In this document: positions 1 to 6,867 of the stretch, in pieces
How the letters are laid out: each line of letters starts with the position of its first letter
Numbering within the stretch: position 1 is the stretch's first letter
From: an uncultured Chloroflexota bacterium
GTDB lineage: Bacteria > Chloroflexota > Anaerolineae > Aggregatilineales > Phototrophicaceae
DNA length: 9,597 bases
Assembly (NCBI GenBank): GCA_937988705.1
Contig: CALKIA010000697.1
Span: forward strand, 1-9,597
Direction of reading: 5' to 3'
The notes under the pieces: generated by a model
The model's input: only the letters and a program-made list of their open reading frames with translations
What the model was told of the DNA's origin: nothing
Databases searched by the model: none
Program-made: the position numbers and the translations under genes

Positions 1-2
1 TC

Positions 3-947
3 GTAGAAACCGACTACATGAACAACGGGCGCGTGCGCTTGATCAGCAACGGCGACACGCCCGAATCGCTGGACGACGACATCGACGCCTTTTTGCTGGC
101 GAATTTGAGCGCCAACAGTGGTCTCGACCCTGAGATCGCCGAGCGCATCAAATCACCCGTCGATAGCAGCCTGCTCACGCTCGACAACGGGCGCGTGATC
201 AGTGGGAATGGCATCGTCGGCGTGATCCTCGCGCCGCTCATCTTCGTGATGGTCTTTCTGCTGGCGACGCAGACTACCAGCGGCTATTTGATGTCGGGCG
301 TGGTCGAAGAAAAGTCCAGTCGCATGATGGAAATTCTCGTCACGTCGATTACGCCGTTCCAACTGCTGGCGGGCAAAATTGTCGGGTTGGGGCTGCTCGG
401 CCTGACGCAGCTCGTGATCTGGGTAGCGATGGCGACCATCGGCTTGCGGCTCGGACAAAACGTCGAGTTGCTGTCGGGCGTCAGCCTGCCGCCCGATCTG
501 CTGCTCATCGGCTTGCTGTACTTCCTGCTCGGCTACTTCTTCTTCGCCAGCGTGATGGGCGGAATCGGGGCGGTGTTGGGGTCGGAACAGGAGAGCCGCC
601 AGATCGCCAGTTTGTTCACACTGGTGCTGGTAGTCCCGTTCTTCCTGCTCGTGCAGTTCTTTGAAAACCCGGACAGCGCCATCGTCACCTTTTTGACAAT
701 CTTCCCGCTGACCTCGCCCGTCACGGTGATTTTGCGCATGGGCTTCGGCGTGATCCCGGCCTGGCAGTTGATCGCCAGCATCGGGGCGCTGCTGCTGACG
801 ACGATCTTCGCGGTCTGGGCGTCGGCGCGCGTGTTCCGCTGGTCGCTGCTGATGTACGGCAAGCACCCGAGTTTGCGGCAGGTTTTGCATGCCATTTTCC
901 GGTCGCGTGGTATGGCGACCTCGGCGACTGAGGAGAGTGCAGCATGA
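3..947 (+). CDS. ABC-2 type transporter permease subunit, N-terminally truncated by window edge
   Basis: The reading frame is open back to base 3, encoding VETDY before the first visible Met at base 18, so the true start lies upstream and the first membrane helix and most of the ectodomain are missing. Numbering from the Met at 18, hydrophobic segments lie at about 66-86, 117-142, 158-183, 196-213, 221-240 and 248-270. Between the first two is EEKSSRMMEILVTS (97-110), the cytoplasmic motif typical of ABC-2 permeases (ABC2_membrane_3/NatB-like family), followed by PFQLLAGKIVG. By family, such a protein is the membrane subunit of an exporter driven by a separate ATPase; the substrate (sodium, drug or other) cannot be read from sequence. 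The gene overlaps the next permease by four bases, which suggests a heterodimeric channel. The ATPase gene is expected upstream, outside the window. Confidence 0.9.
   Translation, partial: VETDYMNNGRVRLISNGDTPESLDDDIDAFLLANLSANSGLDPEIAERIKSPVDSSLLTLDNGRVISGNGIVGVILAPLIFVMVFLLATQTTSGYLMSGVVEEKSSRMMEILVTSITPFQLLAGKIVGLGLLGLTQLVIWVAMATIGLRLGQNVELLSGVSLPPDLLLIGLLYFLLGYFFFASVMGGIGAVLGSEQESRQIASLFTLVLVVPFFLLVQFFENPDSAIVTFLTIFPLTSPVTVILRMGFGVIPAWQLIASIGALLLTTIFAVWASARVFRWSLLMYGKHPSLRQVLHAIFRSRGMATSATEESAA
931..947 (+). promoter_or_regulatory. Shine-Dalgarno site and ATGA start/stop overlap
   Basis: AGGAGAG at 931-937 sits six bases before the ATG at 944. The ATG overlaps the TGA stop (945-947) of the upstream permease gene. 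This arrangement fixes the start of the second gene and is the usual sign of translational coupling, giving roughly equal amounts of the two subunits. Confidence 0.75.
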
Positions 948-2239
948 CTGGGCATACCCTACAGGTGTTTCTTTACGAACTGCGGCGCAACTGGCGGCGG
1001 CGCGGTTATCTGTTCATGACCTTTGGCATTCCGCTGCTCGGGGCGGTGTTGATTTTCGGCTACCAGTTCATTCAGGGTTTGAATCAACCTGACGAGGATG
1101 CACCGTCAGAGCAGCGTTCCGACGGTGGGATCGGCAACTTCGGCATGGATACGCTCAGCGGCGCGGGCTATGTCGACCTCACCGGGCGCTTTGGCGATCC
1201 GGGCGAACTGGGAAATCTGCTGCACGCCTACCCCGACGAGGCTGCGGCGCGCGCGGCGCTGGACGCGGGTGACATTCAGGTCTACTACCTGATCCCCGCC
1301 GATTACATGGACACCGGTGAAGTGACGATCGTCCAGCCTAAGCTGAACGTCAGTCTGATTTCGGATGGGCCTATTCAAGCGCTGTTGTTGAACCAACTCT
1401 CCACCGGCGTCGATCAAGCACTGTACTACCGCCTCGTCGATCCGTCGAACATCGAGCAGATCAACCGCTCGCTGACGATTGCGCAGGTGGACGAAACTAC
1501 GGGCGCAGTTACGCAAGATGAGGATGCCTCGTTCGTGCTGGTGTATATCTTCTCGTTCGCGCTGATGCTCAGCCTGTTCATCACCAACGGGTATCTGCTG
1601 CAAACCGTGATCGAGGAAAAAGAGACGCGCCTGATCGAGATTTTGATCTCCAGCGTGCGCCCGACGAATTTGCTGATCGGCAAGATCTTCGCGTTGGGCT
1701 TGCTCGGTTTACTGCAAGTTGTGGTGTGGATTGGCAGCCTCTTCCTGATCGTGCGCGCAGCGGGCGGACAGCAGTTGGATCAAGCAATCGGCGTCATCGC
1801 CACGCTGGCGAACATGAACCTGCCGCTGAATGATATGCCGTTGATGCTGGTGTACTTCGTCATCGGTTACTTCTTGTTCGCGGGGATGTACGGGATCGTC
1901 GGCGCGCTCTCCAATTCGATGCGCGAAGGCCCGCAGTACGCGGTGATCTTCACGCTCCCGGCGGCGCTGCCGTTCTACTTCCTGACGCTGTTCGTCTCGT
2001 CGCCGGATGGGACGCTCCCGGTGATCCTGAGTATGTTCCCGATCACCGCGCCGATGGCGATGGGCATGCGCCTTGTCGTCAGTGATGTGCCCGCGTGGCA
2101 GATCGCGTTGAGCCTCGCGCTGCTGGTGCTGGCGGCCGTCGGCGCGATGTGGGTGGCGGGGCGCTTGTTCCGTGTCAACACGCTGCTGGCGGGCAAGCTG
2201 CCCAAACTGCGTGATATCCCCACGCTGCTGCGGGGGTAA
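944..2239 (+). CDS. ABC-2 type transporter permease subunit, complete
   Basis: This complete 431-residue permease is a paralogue of the preceding gene and shows the full family layout. There is a short basic cytoplasmic N-terminus (YELRRNWRRRG), TM1 at about 22-44, and a large extracytoplasmic domain at 45-197. That domain contains the common DEAAARAALDAGDIQVYYLI...PADY stretch (98-121). A C-terminal membrane block follows, with helices at about 198-219, 246-270, 298-321, 333-352, 357-376 and 385-407. The cytoplasmic loop motif is IEEKETRLIEILISSVRP (223-240), matching EEKSSRMMEIL in the partner. It is translationally coupled to the upstream permease and ends nine bases before a palindromic repeat. 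It probably pairs with the first subunit and an unseen ATPase as an exporter; the substrate is unknown. NatB-like Na+ export is one possibility that the sequence does not establish. Confidence 0.92.
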   Translation: MTGHTLQVFLYELRRNWRRRGYLFMTFGIPLLGAVLIFGYQFIQGLNQPDEDAPSEQRSDGGIGNFGMDTLSGAGYVDLTGRFGDPGELGNLLHAYPDEAAARAALDAGDIQVYYLIPADYMDTGEVTIVQPKLNVSLISDGPIQALLLNQLSTGVDQALYYRLVDPSNIEQINRSLTIAQVDETTGAVTQDEDASFVLVYIFSFALMLSLFITNGYLLQTVIEEKETRLIEILISSVRPTNLLIGKIFALGLLGLLQVVVWIGSLFLIVRAAGGQQLDQAIGVIATLANMNLPLNDMPLMLVYFVIGYFLFAGMYGIVGALSNSMREGPQYAVIFTLPAALPFYFLTLFVSSPDGTLPVILSMFPITAPMAMGMRLVVSDVPAWQIALSLALLVLAAVGAMWVAGRLFRVNTLLAGKLPKLRDIPTLLRG

Positions 2240-2249
2240 AGCGAAGAAG

Positions 2250-2303
2250 TTAACCACAGAGAACAGAGAGCACAGAGGGAGAAGATCAAACCGCTGTGCT
2301 CTC
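2250..2303. repeat. Palindromic intergenic repeat, copy A (partly degraded)
   Basis: The left arm begins TTAACCACAGAG at 2250 and continues through purine-rich GAGAGCACAG (2266-2275). That 10-mer is the exact inverse complement of CTGTGCTCTC at 2294-2303, and the two inner G-C pairs at 2277-2278/2291-2292 extend the stem past one mismatch. The element matches the right arm of copy C (7681-7720) when read on the opposite strand: TAACC(A/G)CAGAG, then GAGAGC(A/G)CAGAGG. It also shares GAA-N-ATCAAACCGC (2281-2294) with copy B (4073-4086). The right arm stops early compared with copy C, so this copy looks truncated. It starts 11 bases after the permease stop and could also act as a transcript end. 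Confidence 0.65.
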
Positions 2304-2379
2304 CAGTTATTACACGAAATTAATAGAGAGATATCAATGACTCTGTTCATCTTTCCAATGAAAACCTTCTAGACTAGTT

Positions 2380-2410
2380 TTCACTATTCTTAACAGAAAC
2401 CCTGTATAAT
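2380..2410 (+). promoter_or_regulatory. Candidate promoter for the SUMF1-like gene
   Basis: A perfect TATAAT lies at 2405-2410 in a strongly AT-rich stretch, about 70 bases before the start codon at 2480. The best -35-like match is TTCACT at 2380-2385, with a long 19-base spacer, so the -35 is weak. A 6-bp inverted repeat, GAAAAC/GTTTTC (2360-2365 and 2377-2382), overlaps the -35 area and could be an operator. The context fits because the permease operon ends at 2239 and a new transcription unit is needed here. Sigma-factor preferences of the host are unknown. Confidence 0.4.
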
Positions 2411-2479
2411 ATATTATGCTAAGCACTCCATCATTCGCAAGGTTTCTCGAATGCTAGATAGCTGCTATAAGGACACGAT

Positions 2480-3955
2480 ATGTCTCAAAAGAAAAAACTG
2501 GGAGTGCCGTTGCCAATGACCCTGCTAATGATAATGATGAGTCTTATTTTCGGTGTTTTTGTCGGTAGTGTCTTGCCAAACTTCGATGGTGTTGTTGACC
2601 CAACACCATTTCCACCTGTTGCTAACATCGCCATGAATCAGACGGGTATTATCACTAGAGAGATTTTTCGGCAAGACAAAGAGTACAATAACTGTCTCGG
2701 CACAGTACTTTTGGAGCGTACTTACGAGCAAGAACAGTCATCAACAGTCCAATACACTTTAAATGTAGTTGGTGGCCTCGAGATTGATGTGAGCGCGGCA
2801 AGAAGTCAGCTCGAGGTTACAATAGGTCGGGTTGAAGGTGAAACTCTGAGCGAGCGAGAGGAATTGGTGGATCTGGTACCAGCTGGAAGCTACTATCGAT
2901 ATCAACGTCGATGGTTCCAAGTAATTGCTCAAGGCGATATAATTAGTGAAACTAGCGAGATAATCGGGCATTTCGAAGCAGTAGTTGGATTGATTTTCAG
3001 TGAGAATTTAGATTTACTTCCATGCTCACAAGTTCTCACCCAATCTACAGCAATACCTCCGTCTACGCCCACCGCTCCGAGCCCAACTCAAGAGGTTACC
3101 TGGAATAGCTCGTCGGCAAAAGGTAAGCAAAATCTATCTGAGCGCGGAATTACTCTGTTTCTTGTTCAACCCCAGCAACCGGATCCAACAGAAGAACCTG
3201 ATTCTTCCTTAGCAGCTACTGTCGAGAGCGCCTCGAATTTCAATGGAGAAAACAGCGATTGGAACGTTGTCACACACAGTTTCGATGGCATTGAAATGGT
3301 CTTGGTACCGGCAGGTTGCTTTGAGATTGGAAGCACCATTGATCAGCGAAACTATATTGTTTCTCTCGATTTCGGTGATCCCGATACATTTTGGGACGAA
3401 CTTGATGGAGGAACAGTGTGTATACGAGAGCCATATTGGATAGATAAGTACGAAGTTTCAAATGAACAATTTGAACTTCTTGGAGGAATATCCGAACGCC
3501 CCAGTTTTCGGAGTGGTTCGGCATTGCCACGCGAAAATATCACTTGGTTTGAGGCTGTTGCGTTTTGTGAGTTACGAGACGGGACTTTACCGACAGAAGC
3601 TCAATGGGAGTTTGCCGCACGCGGCACTAACTCATACATCTTTCCATGGGGCAATGAATTTGATGCGAGTAGAGTTGCCTATGGAGGCAATGAATTCCAG
3701 ACAGTTGACGTTGACAATTATCCAGAGGGATCATCTTGGGTGGGAGCCGTACAACTCAGCGGAAATGTTTGGGAATGGACAACCTCAGTATATACGCTCT
3801 TTCCATATACCGAGGAGGCCGTGGATAGTGGATATCGTTCTATTCGTGGCGGTTCCGTGTTTGCTGAAGATGGTGTTCACGCTGCCAATAGAGGAGGAAG
3901 CGCGCCACGGCAGCGCAACACATTAAGAGGATTTCGTTGTGTAAGGTCTACCTAG
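2480..3955 (+). CDS. Membrane-anchored SUMF1/FGE-sulfatase-domain protein, probably non-catalytic
   Basis: The 491-residue protein has three parts. KKK followed by a hydrophobic helix (about 11-32) is a signal anchor placing the rest outside the membrane. An unrecognised domain at about 45-185 is beta-rich by appearance and carries Cys72 and Cys182, which could pair. A Pro/Thr/Ser linker (190-205) and a further low-complexity stretch to about 260 lead to a formylglycine-generating-enzyme-type domain (270-490, C-type-lectin-like fold). Domain landmarks are MVLVPAGCFEIGS (273-285), PYWIDKYEVSN (318-328), LPTEAQWEFAARG (370-382), FPWGN (388-392), SGNVWEWT (427-434), RGGS (456-459) and GFRC (484-487). 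The copper-binding catalytic cysteine pair of true FGEs, expected between RGGS and GFRC, is absent, so sulfatase activation is unlikely; a structural or ligand-binding role is inferred. The start is supported by AAGGA at 2469-2473, six bases from ATG. Base composition is AT-richer than the neighbours (25 G/C of 60 at 2701-2760). Confidence 0.85.
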   Translation: MSQKKKLGVPLPMTLLMIMMSLIFGVFVGSVLPNFDGVVDPTPFPPVANIAMNQTGIITREIFRQDKEYNNCLGTVLLERTYEQEQSSTVQYTLNVVGGLEIDVSAARSQLEVTIGRVEGETLSEREELVDLVPAGSYYRYQRRWFQVIAQGDIISETSEIIGHFEAVVGLIFSENLDLLPCSQVLTQSTAIPPSTPTAPSPTQEVTWNSSSAKGKQNLSERGITLFLVQPQQPDPTEEPDSSLAATVESASNFNGENSDWNVVTHSFDGIEMVLVPAGCFEIGSTIDQRNYIVSLDFGDPDTFWDELDGGTVCIREPYWIDKYEVSNEQFELLGGISERPSFRSGSALPRENITWFEAVAFCELRDGTLPTEAQWEFAARGTNSYIFPWGNEFDASRVAYGGNEFQTVDVDNYPEGSSWVGAVQLSGNVWEWTTSVYTLFPYTEEAVDSGYRSIRGGSVFAEDGVHAANRGGSAPRQRNTLRGFRCVRST

Positions 3956-4072
3956 TAGAGTCATACTATCCCTAGAGCCTATTGTCAAACAAGTAGGAAA
4001 AGAGAGTGTTAGAATGAATCGATACTTTAGCTCAAGGAAGCAGCAAAATCAGAGCGGTTGAACGGAGAATGA

Positions 4073-4154
4073 GAACATCAAACCGCGGAAAACTCAGAGA
4101 TCATTGTTAGGAGAATCCGCGTTTACTCTGTATATCCGCACCTTTTGCGGTTAA
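4073..4154. repeat. Palindromic intergenic repeat, copy B (diverged)
   Basis: The outer arms are AACCGC (4081-4086) and GCGGTT (4147-4152). The left flank GAACATCAAACCGC matches 13 of 14 bases of 2281-2294 in copy A. Read on the minus strand the right side starts TTAACCGC and then carries ACAGAG, as copies A and C do, but the interior has diverged and the stem is poorly paired. I assign it to the same family because of the shared terminal TTAACCGC and its intergenic placement. It may serve as a bidirectional transcript end between the two convergent genes. Confidence 0.5.
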
Positions 4155-4179
4155 GTAAGCAGATTGCATAACTTGACCC

Positions 4180-4196
4180 AAAAACGCTCTTGAGCG
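4180..4196 (-). terminator. Weak candidate terminator downstream of the histidine kinase
   Basis: On the minus strand, CGCTCAAGAGCG is followed directly by TTTTT. The stem is only four to five pairs (CGCT/AGCG with a CAAG loop) and lies about 75 bases past the kinase stop. The order of stem then T-run is right for an intrinsic terminator of the minus-strand gene, but the stem is short. Confidence 0.3.
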
Positions 4197-4271
4197 ACAG
4201 CGTAAAGCCCGGCAAAACGCTGCTTGCATCCAGCTCATCATCACCGGAGAGCAGGGCGAGATGCTAAGGCA

Positions 4272-6407
4272 TCATACGGCGGGGCTGGGTGTCACAGTCG
4301 GCAGCGAGATGCGAAACACACTGCCACTTCCGACCTGACTGATTACGCTGAGTGTGCCGCCATGCAGTTCGATGATCTGTTTGGCAATCGGTAAACCGAG
4401 GCCGAACCCGGATGAGGTGTGGGCGTCATCTGTGCGATAGAATCGATAGAATATATGCGGCAAATCCTCGTCGGCAATGCCGCAGCCGGTATCGCGAATT
4501 TCAATCAATAACTCGTCGCTGCGCTGCTCGGTGGTCACGGTGATTGTTCCGCCATCCGGCGTGAAGCGAATGGCGTTATCCAACAATTGGCGGAGGGCTT
4601 CAAGCAGATGCTCTGGGTCAACCTGTGCCAGGTCGAGGGCGGGCGCTAAATGCAGATCCCACTGCAGCGGCTTCTTGGTGAGACGCGCGGTGGTCATCAC
4701 TTGATTAACCAATTGGTTCACATCAACGGATCGATGGTTCAGCGCGAGCCCACTATCCAGCGATGTCAGGATGACCAGCATGTCGATCAGGCGCACCATG
4801 TGATTGACAGCGAGGTCGATCTGCTCAACTTTGGCTTGTCGCCGTCCAAGATCCTCGGTGCGATTCAGCAAGTACAGACTTGTCCGAATGATCGAGAGTG
4901 GCGTCCGAAATTCGTGCGATGCATCCTGTATAAAGTGCGTCAGAATATTGACCCGCTCGCGCTCCACCCTGAGATCAAAGTCTTGCTGCTGCGCGCGTTT
5001 GCGCTCTGTCACATCGCTGGCTCTGACCAGTAACAGATCCTTGTCGCCTAACCGCGTATACTGAATGTGCATATCCAGCCACATCAAATCCTTGTTCTTG
5101 CCCCGACTCAGCCATTCAAAGGCCTGCGGTCCGTCTAAGCGCGCTTTTTCGAACCACTGGAGGGCTTTCTTCGTCGTGTAAGGCTCAATGCCCGTATTGA
5201 ACTGGTTGATATCGCGGTTGCCGATCAGCTCGTCTCGGGTATACGCGAAAATCGAAGAGGCGCGCGCATTGGCGTCCAGCACGACTCCGGTGTGCGCATC
5301 GCAGATGAAAATCGCATCGGTCGAAGCATCGAAAATCGCCTGAAAGTAATTCAGGCTTTGCCTGAGTTCTCGTTCCATGCGTTTTTCTTCCGTGATGTCT
5401 GACAGCACCACGACGTGCCCCTGACACTGCTTTTGCCGATCCAGCAGCGGCGAAATGGCGACCCGTAGGCTGAAGTTCTTGGCATCACTCGCGATCCCCT
5501 CCAGAATGAGGTTCGGGTTTGGGTCGCTGTCAACCCAGTGCTGCCAATGTTGCAGAACCGTCTGAATGGGACGCCCAATCATGGGCTTGATCTGCGTGCC
5601 AGTAAGTTCACTCAGAAGCGTGACGGCCGCCGTGTTCATATCGACAATGCGCTGGCGCTGATCAATGACGAGGAAACCGGAGCTCATCTGGTCGACCACC
5701 TGATCGCGGGCGACGGGTACCAGGTCGAGCAGTCCGGTCTGGTACAGACTGTAGGTGAGGATCAATCCGGAGAGCGTAAACGAGATCGGCGTGAGGTCGA
5801 GCCCGTGGAGTGGATTGAGCCCGGCAAAGGTGATGATATTGCTGATCAAGGGCAGCAGTCCGGCGAACAGTACGAGCGCAGCTTGCCACCGAAATACCCG
5901 TTTGGCGCGGAGTAATGCCTGAAACAGCAGGGCGGCGCTGACGAGAAGCAAGCCGTACGAGTACAGCACGTGCATCCAGAACCAGAGGCCGCCATCGAGG
6001 ATGGTAGCCGAGTCGGCAACTTGTTTCCCGGCGAAGAACAGTCCATGCCACGGGTCTGTCCACAGCAGGAAGAGGGTGATGACGGGTTCTAGCGTCAGCA
6101 GTAGTAACCTGCGTCCCCGGAGGAGCGCTGCTCGCCCGGTGTGATGGAGCGTAAAGGTGAAGAAAGCACCGGGGATGACGACGACCCCAAAGTAGGTCGC
6201 ATTGAGCCAGAAGTGCCGGGCGGGCGTAGATGGCGACGCCCAATAGGCCGCATAGGTGAGCGCCCACGCGCACATACCCAGCGCAAAACCGAGCACGGCG
6301 TACGCGCCGGGTGTCGTGCGATGTTTCCAGATCAGTGACGCAGCATAGGCTGAAACACCGGAGGCTAGCAGGAGGAGCACAATATAGGGATGATGTTGAT
6401 CAAGCAT
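4272..6407 (-). CDS. 7TM sensor histidine kinase with two PAS domains
   Basis: This 711-residue protein is a membrane sensor kinase that autophosphorylates a histidine and passes phosphate to a response regulator. Seven hydrophobic segments fill residues 1-225 (about 8-25, 36-55, 68-87, 99-116, 142-165, 175-194 and 205-223), as in the histidine-kinase N-terminal 7TM family. A first PAS domain (about 232-340) contains GFLVIDQRQRIVDMN and ends DITEEKR. A second (about 350-470) contains DAIFICDAHTGVVLDAN and ends DVTERKR. The HisKA dimerisation domain carries DASHEFRTPL with phospho-acceptor His498. The ATPase domain shows the N box LLDNAIRFT (Asn611), G1 DTGCGIAD (639-646), the F box around FYRFYR and G2 GFGLGLPIAK (667-676). 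All catalytic boxes are intact and there is no receiver domain. No response regulator is adjacent, so it is an orphan in this window. The start is set by the first helix at residue 8; the ribosome site upstream is weak. Confidence 0.93.
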   Translation of the reverse strand: MLDQHHPYIVLLLLASGVSAYAASLIWKHRTTPGAYAVLGFALGMCAWALTYAAYWASPSTPARHFWLNATYFGVVVIPGAFFTFTLHHTGRAALLRGRRLLLLTLEPVITLFLLWTDPWHGLFFAGKQVADSATILDGGLWFWMHVLYSYGLLLVSAALLFQALLRAKRVFRWQAALVLFAGLLPLISNIITFAGLNPLHGLDLTPISFTLSGLILTYSLYQTGLLDLVPVARDQVVDQMSSGFLVIDQRQRIVDMNTAAVTLLSELTGTQIKPMIGRPIQTVLQHWQHWVDSDPNPNLILEGIASDAKNFSLRVAISPLLDRQKQCQGHVVVLSDITEEKRMERELRQSLNYFQAIFDASTDAIFICDAHTGVVLDANARASSIFAYTRDELIGNRDINQFNTGIEPYTTKKALQWFEKARLDGPQAFEWLSRGKNKDLMWLDMHIQYTRLGDKDLLLVRASDVTERKRAQQQDFDLRVERERVNILTHFIQDASHEFRTPLSIIRTSLYLLNRTEDLGRRQAKVEQIDLAVNHMVRLIDMLVILTSLDSGLALNHRSVDVNQLVNQVMTTARLTKKPLQWDLHLAPALDLAQVDPEHLLEALRQLLDNAIRFTPDGGTITVTTEQRSDELLIEIRDTGCGIADEDLPHIFYRFYRTDDAHTSSGFGLGLPIAKQIIELHGGTLSVISQVGSGSVFRISLPTVTPSPAV

Positions 6408-6496
6408 GATTACTCGGAAAATTCACGTGATGTGAGTTGTGTCTCCGCGACTAGATAGGCTTCAGCAGAGTGATTGAGTCCATCATATGTCGAACT

Positions 6497-6519
6497 GAGC
6501 CTTACGAACCGTAAGGCTC
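6497..6519. repeat. Perfect 10-bp inverted repeat with 3-base loop
   Basis: GAGCCTTACG (6497-6506) and CGTAAGGCTC (6510-6519) are exact inverse complements separated by AAC. There is no T-run on either side, so an intrinsic terminator is unlikely. It lies about 90-110 bases upstream of the kinase start and overlaps where the -35 of a minus-strand promoter would fall if TATGAT (6487-6482) is its -10. An operator or a leader hairpin are both possible; this is inference. Confidence 0.6.
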
Positions 6520-6569
6520 GTGTAATGTCGGACAAAGACAGTGAAACCTGAGGGCGGCGGGGAAGCTGC

Positions 6570-6806
6570 GCCAACTGTCCAAGCCGCGCGCTAATCCGCG
6601 AACCCGGCGGGACGTTTGCATGGCTAGGCTCTCAAGTCAACACCTACGCCCCCGCTACGATCGGAGCGCGCTTGGTCGGCTGGTCAGCGAGCCGCTGACC
6701 GGCGGTGAACTCCTATTGGTTGGACGCCGCGCCGTGGATTAGCGCGCTCAAAGGGTGTCCAACGCGAAGCTGTGCGCACGGGGCGCGGTAATGCGTAATG
6801 TTAGGC
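6570..6806. other. Nested inverted-repeat region, candidate structured RNA or decayed mobile element
   Basis: GCGCGCTAATCC (6586-6597) is exactly complementary to GGATTAGCGCGC (6736-6747), and the stem continues to 6600/6733 with one G-T pair, giving 15 pairs enclosing about 130 bases. Inside is an 8-bp perfect hairpin extended to 11 pairs (6679-6703) and a small CGCT/AGCG stem (6653-6668). A second inverted pair, GTTGGAC (6719-6725) and GTCCAAC (6757-6763), straddles the right arm. GTCCAA recurs at 6577-6582, so TTGGAC (6720-6725) has two possible partners. The right end holds the palindrome GTGCGCAC (6772-6779) and finishes GTTAGGC (6800-6806). I recognise no known RNA family. No transposase or integrase gene is present. 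Confidence 0.45.
6679..6703. repeat. Strong hairpin inside the structured intergenic region
   Basis: GGTCAGCG (6682-6689) pairs perfectly with CGCTGACC (6693-6700) across the loop AGC. A T-G pair and two G-C pairs extend it outward to 6679/6703. It sits inside the longer 6586-6600/6733-6747 stem and would form an apical helix if the region is transcribed. Confidence 0.55.
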
Positions 6807-6867
6807 TTTAGGTGCATGTAAGGCCGAAGACCTATGCTCTCGGAATGACACTAGGGAGTATTGGGTC

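Larger units (their letters stand above)
3956..4271. other. Convergent intergenic region without a credible gene
   Basis: This 316-base gap lies between two convergent genes. I see no reading frame with coding character. It holds repeat copy B (4073-4154) and, nearer the kinase, a small palindrome with an adjacent A-run (4180-4196) that reads as a weak terminator on the minus strand. The AT-rich composition of the SUMF1-like gene continues to about 4070 and then becomes mixed. Confidence 0.6.
6408..6867. other. Divergent intergenic region rich in inverted repeats
   Basis: The 460 bases between the minus-strand kinase and the plus-strand Pro-rich gene contain no convincing coding frame. The region should hold promoters for both genes. 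A TATGAT-like -10 for the kinase reads on the minus strand at 6487-6482, but its -35 is poor. The rest has a perfect 10-bp hairpin (6497-6519) and a larger nested set of inverted repeats (6570-6806), listed separately. Confidence 0.55.

Noticed and set aside
153..890. A 245-codon minus-strand frame rich in Gln, Arg and Asp opposite the first permease
   Set aside because: Its composition is typical of an antisense shadow of a membrane protein, with no domain or ribosome site. The plus strand encodes a clear ABC-2 permease.
3462..3926. A 154-codon plus frame inside the SUMF1-like gene
   Set aside because: The main frame carries the continuous, conserved FGE-type motifs across the same bases, and the alternative frame has no recognisable domain.
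2480..3955. Active formylglycine-generating enzyme or diversity-generating retroelement target
   Set aside because: The catalytic cysteines are missing, no sulfatase is nearby, and no reverse transcriptase or template repeat is visible. Only the fold-level similarity is kept as a finding.
6570..6806. tRNA or rRNA fragment in the structured gap
   Set aside because: I find no T-loop consensus (GGTTCGA-type), no cloverleaf order and no conserved rRNA strings.
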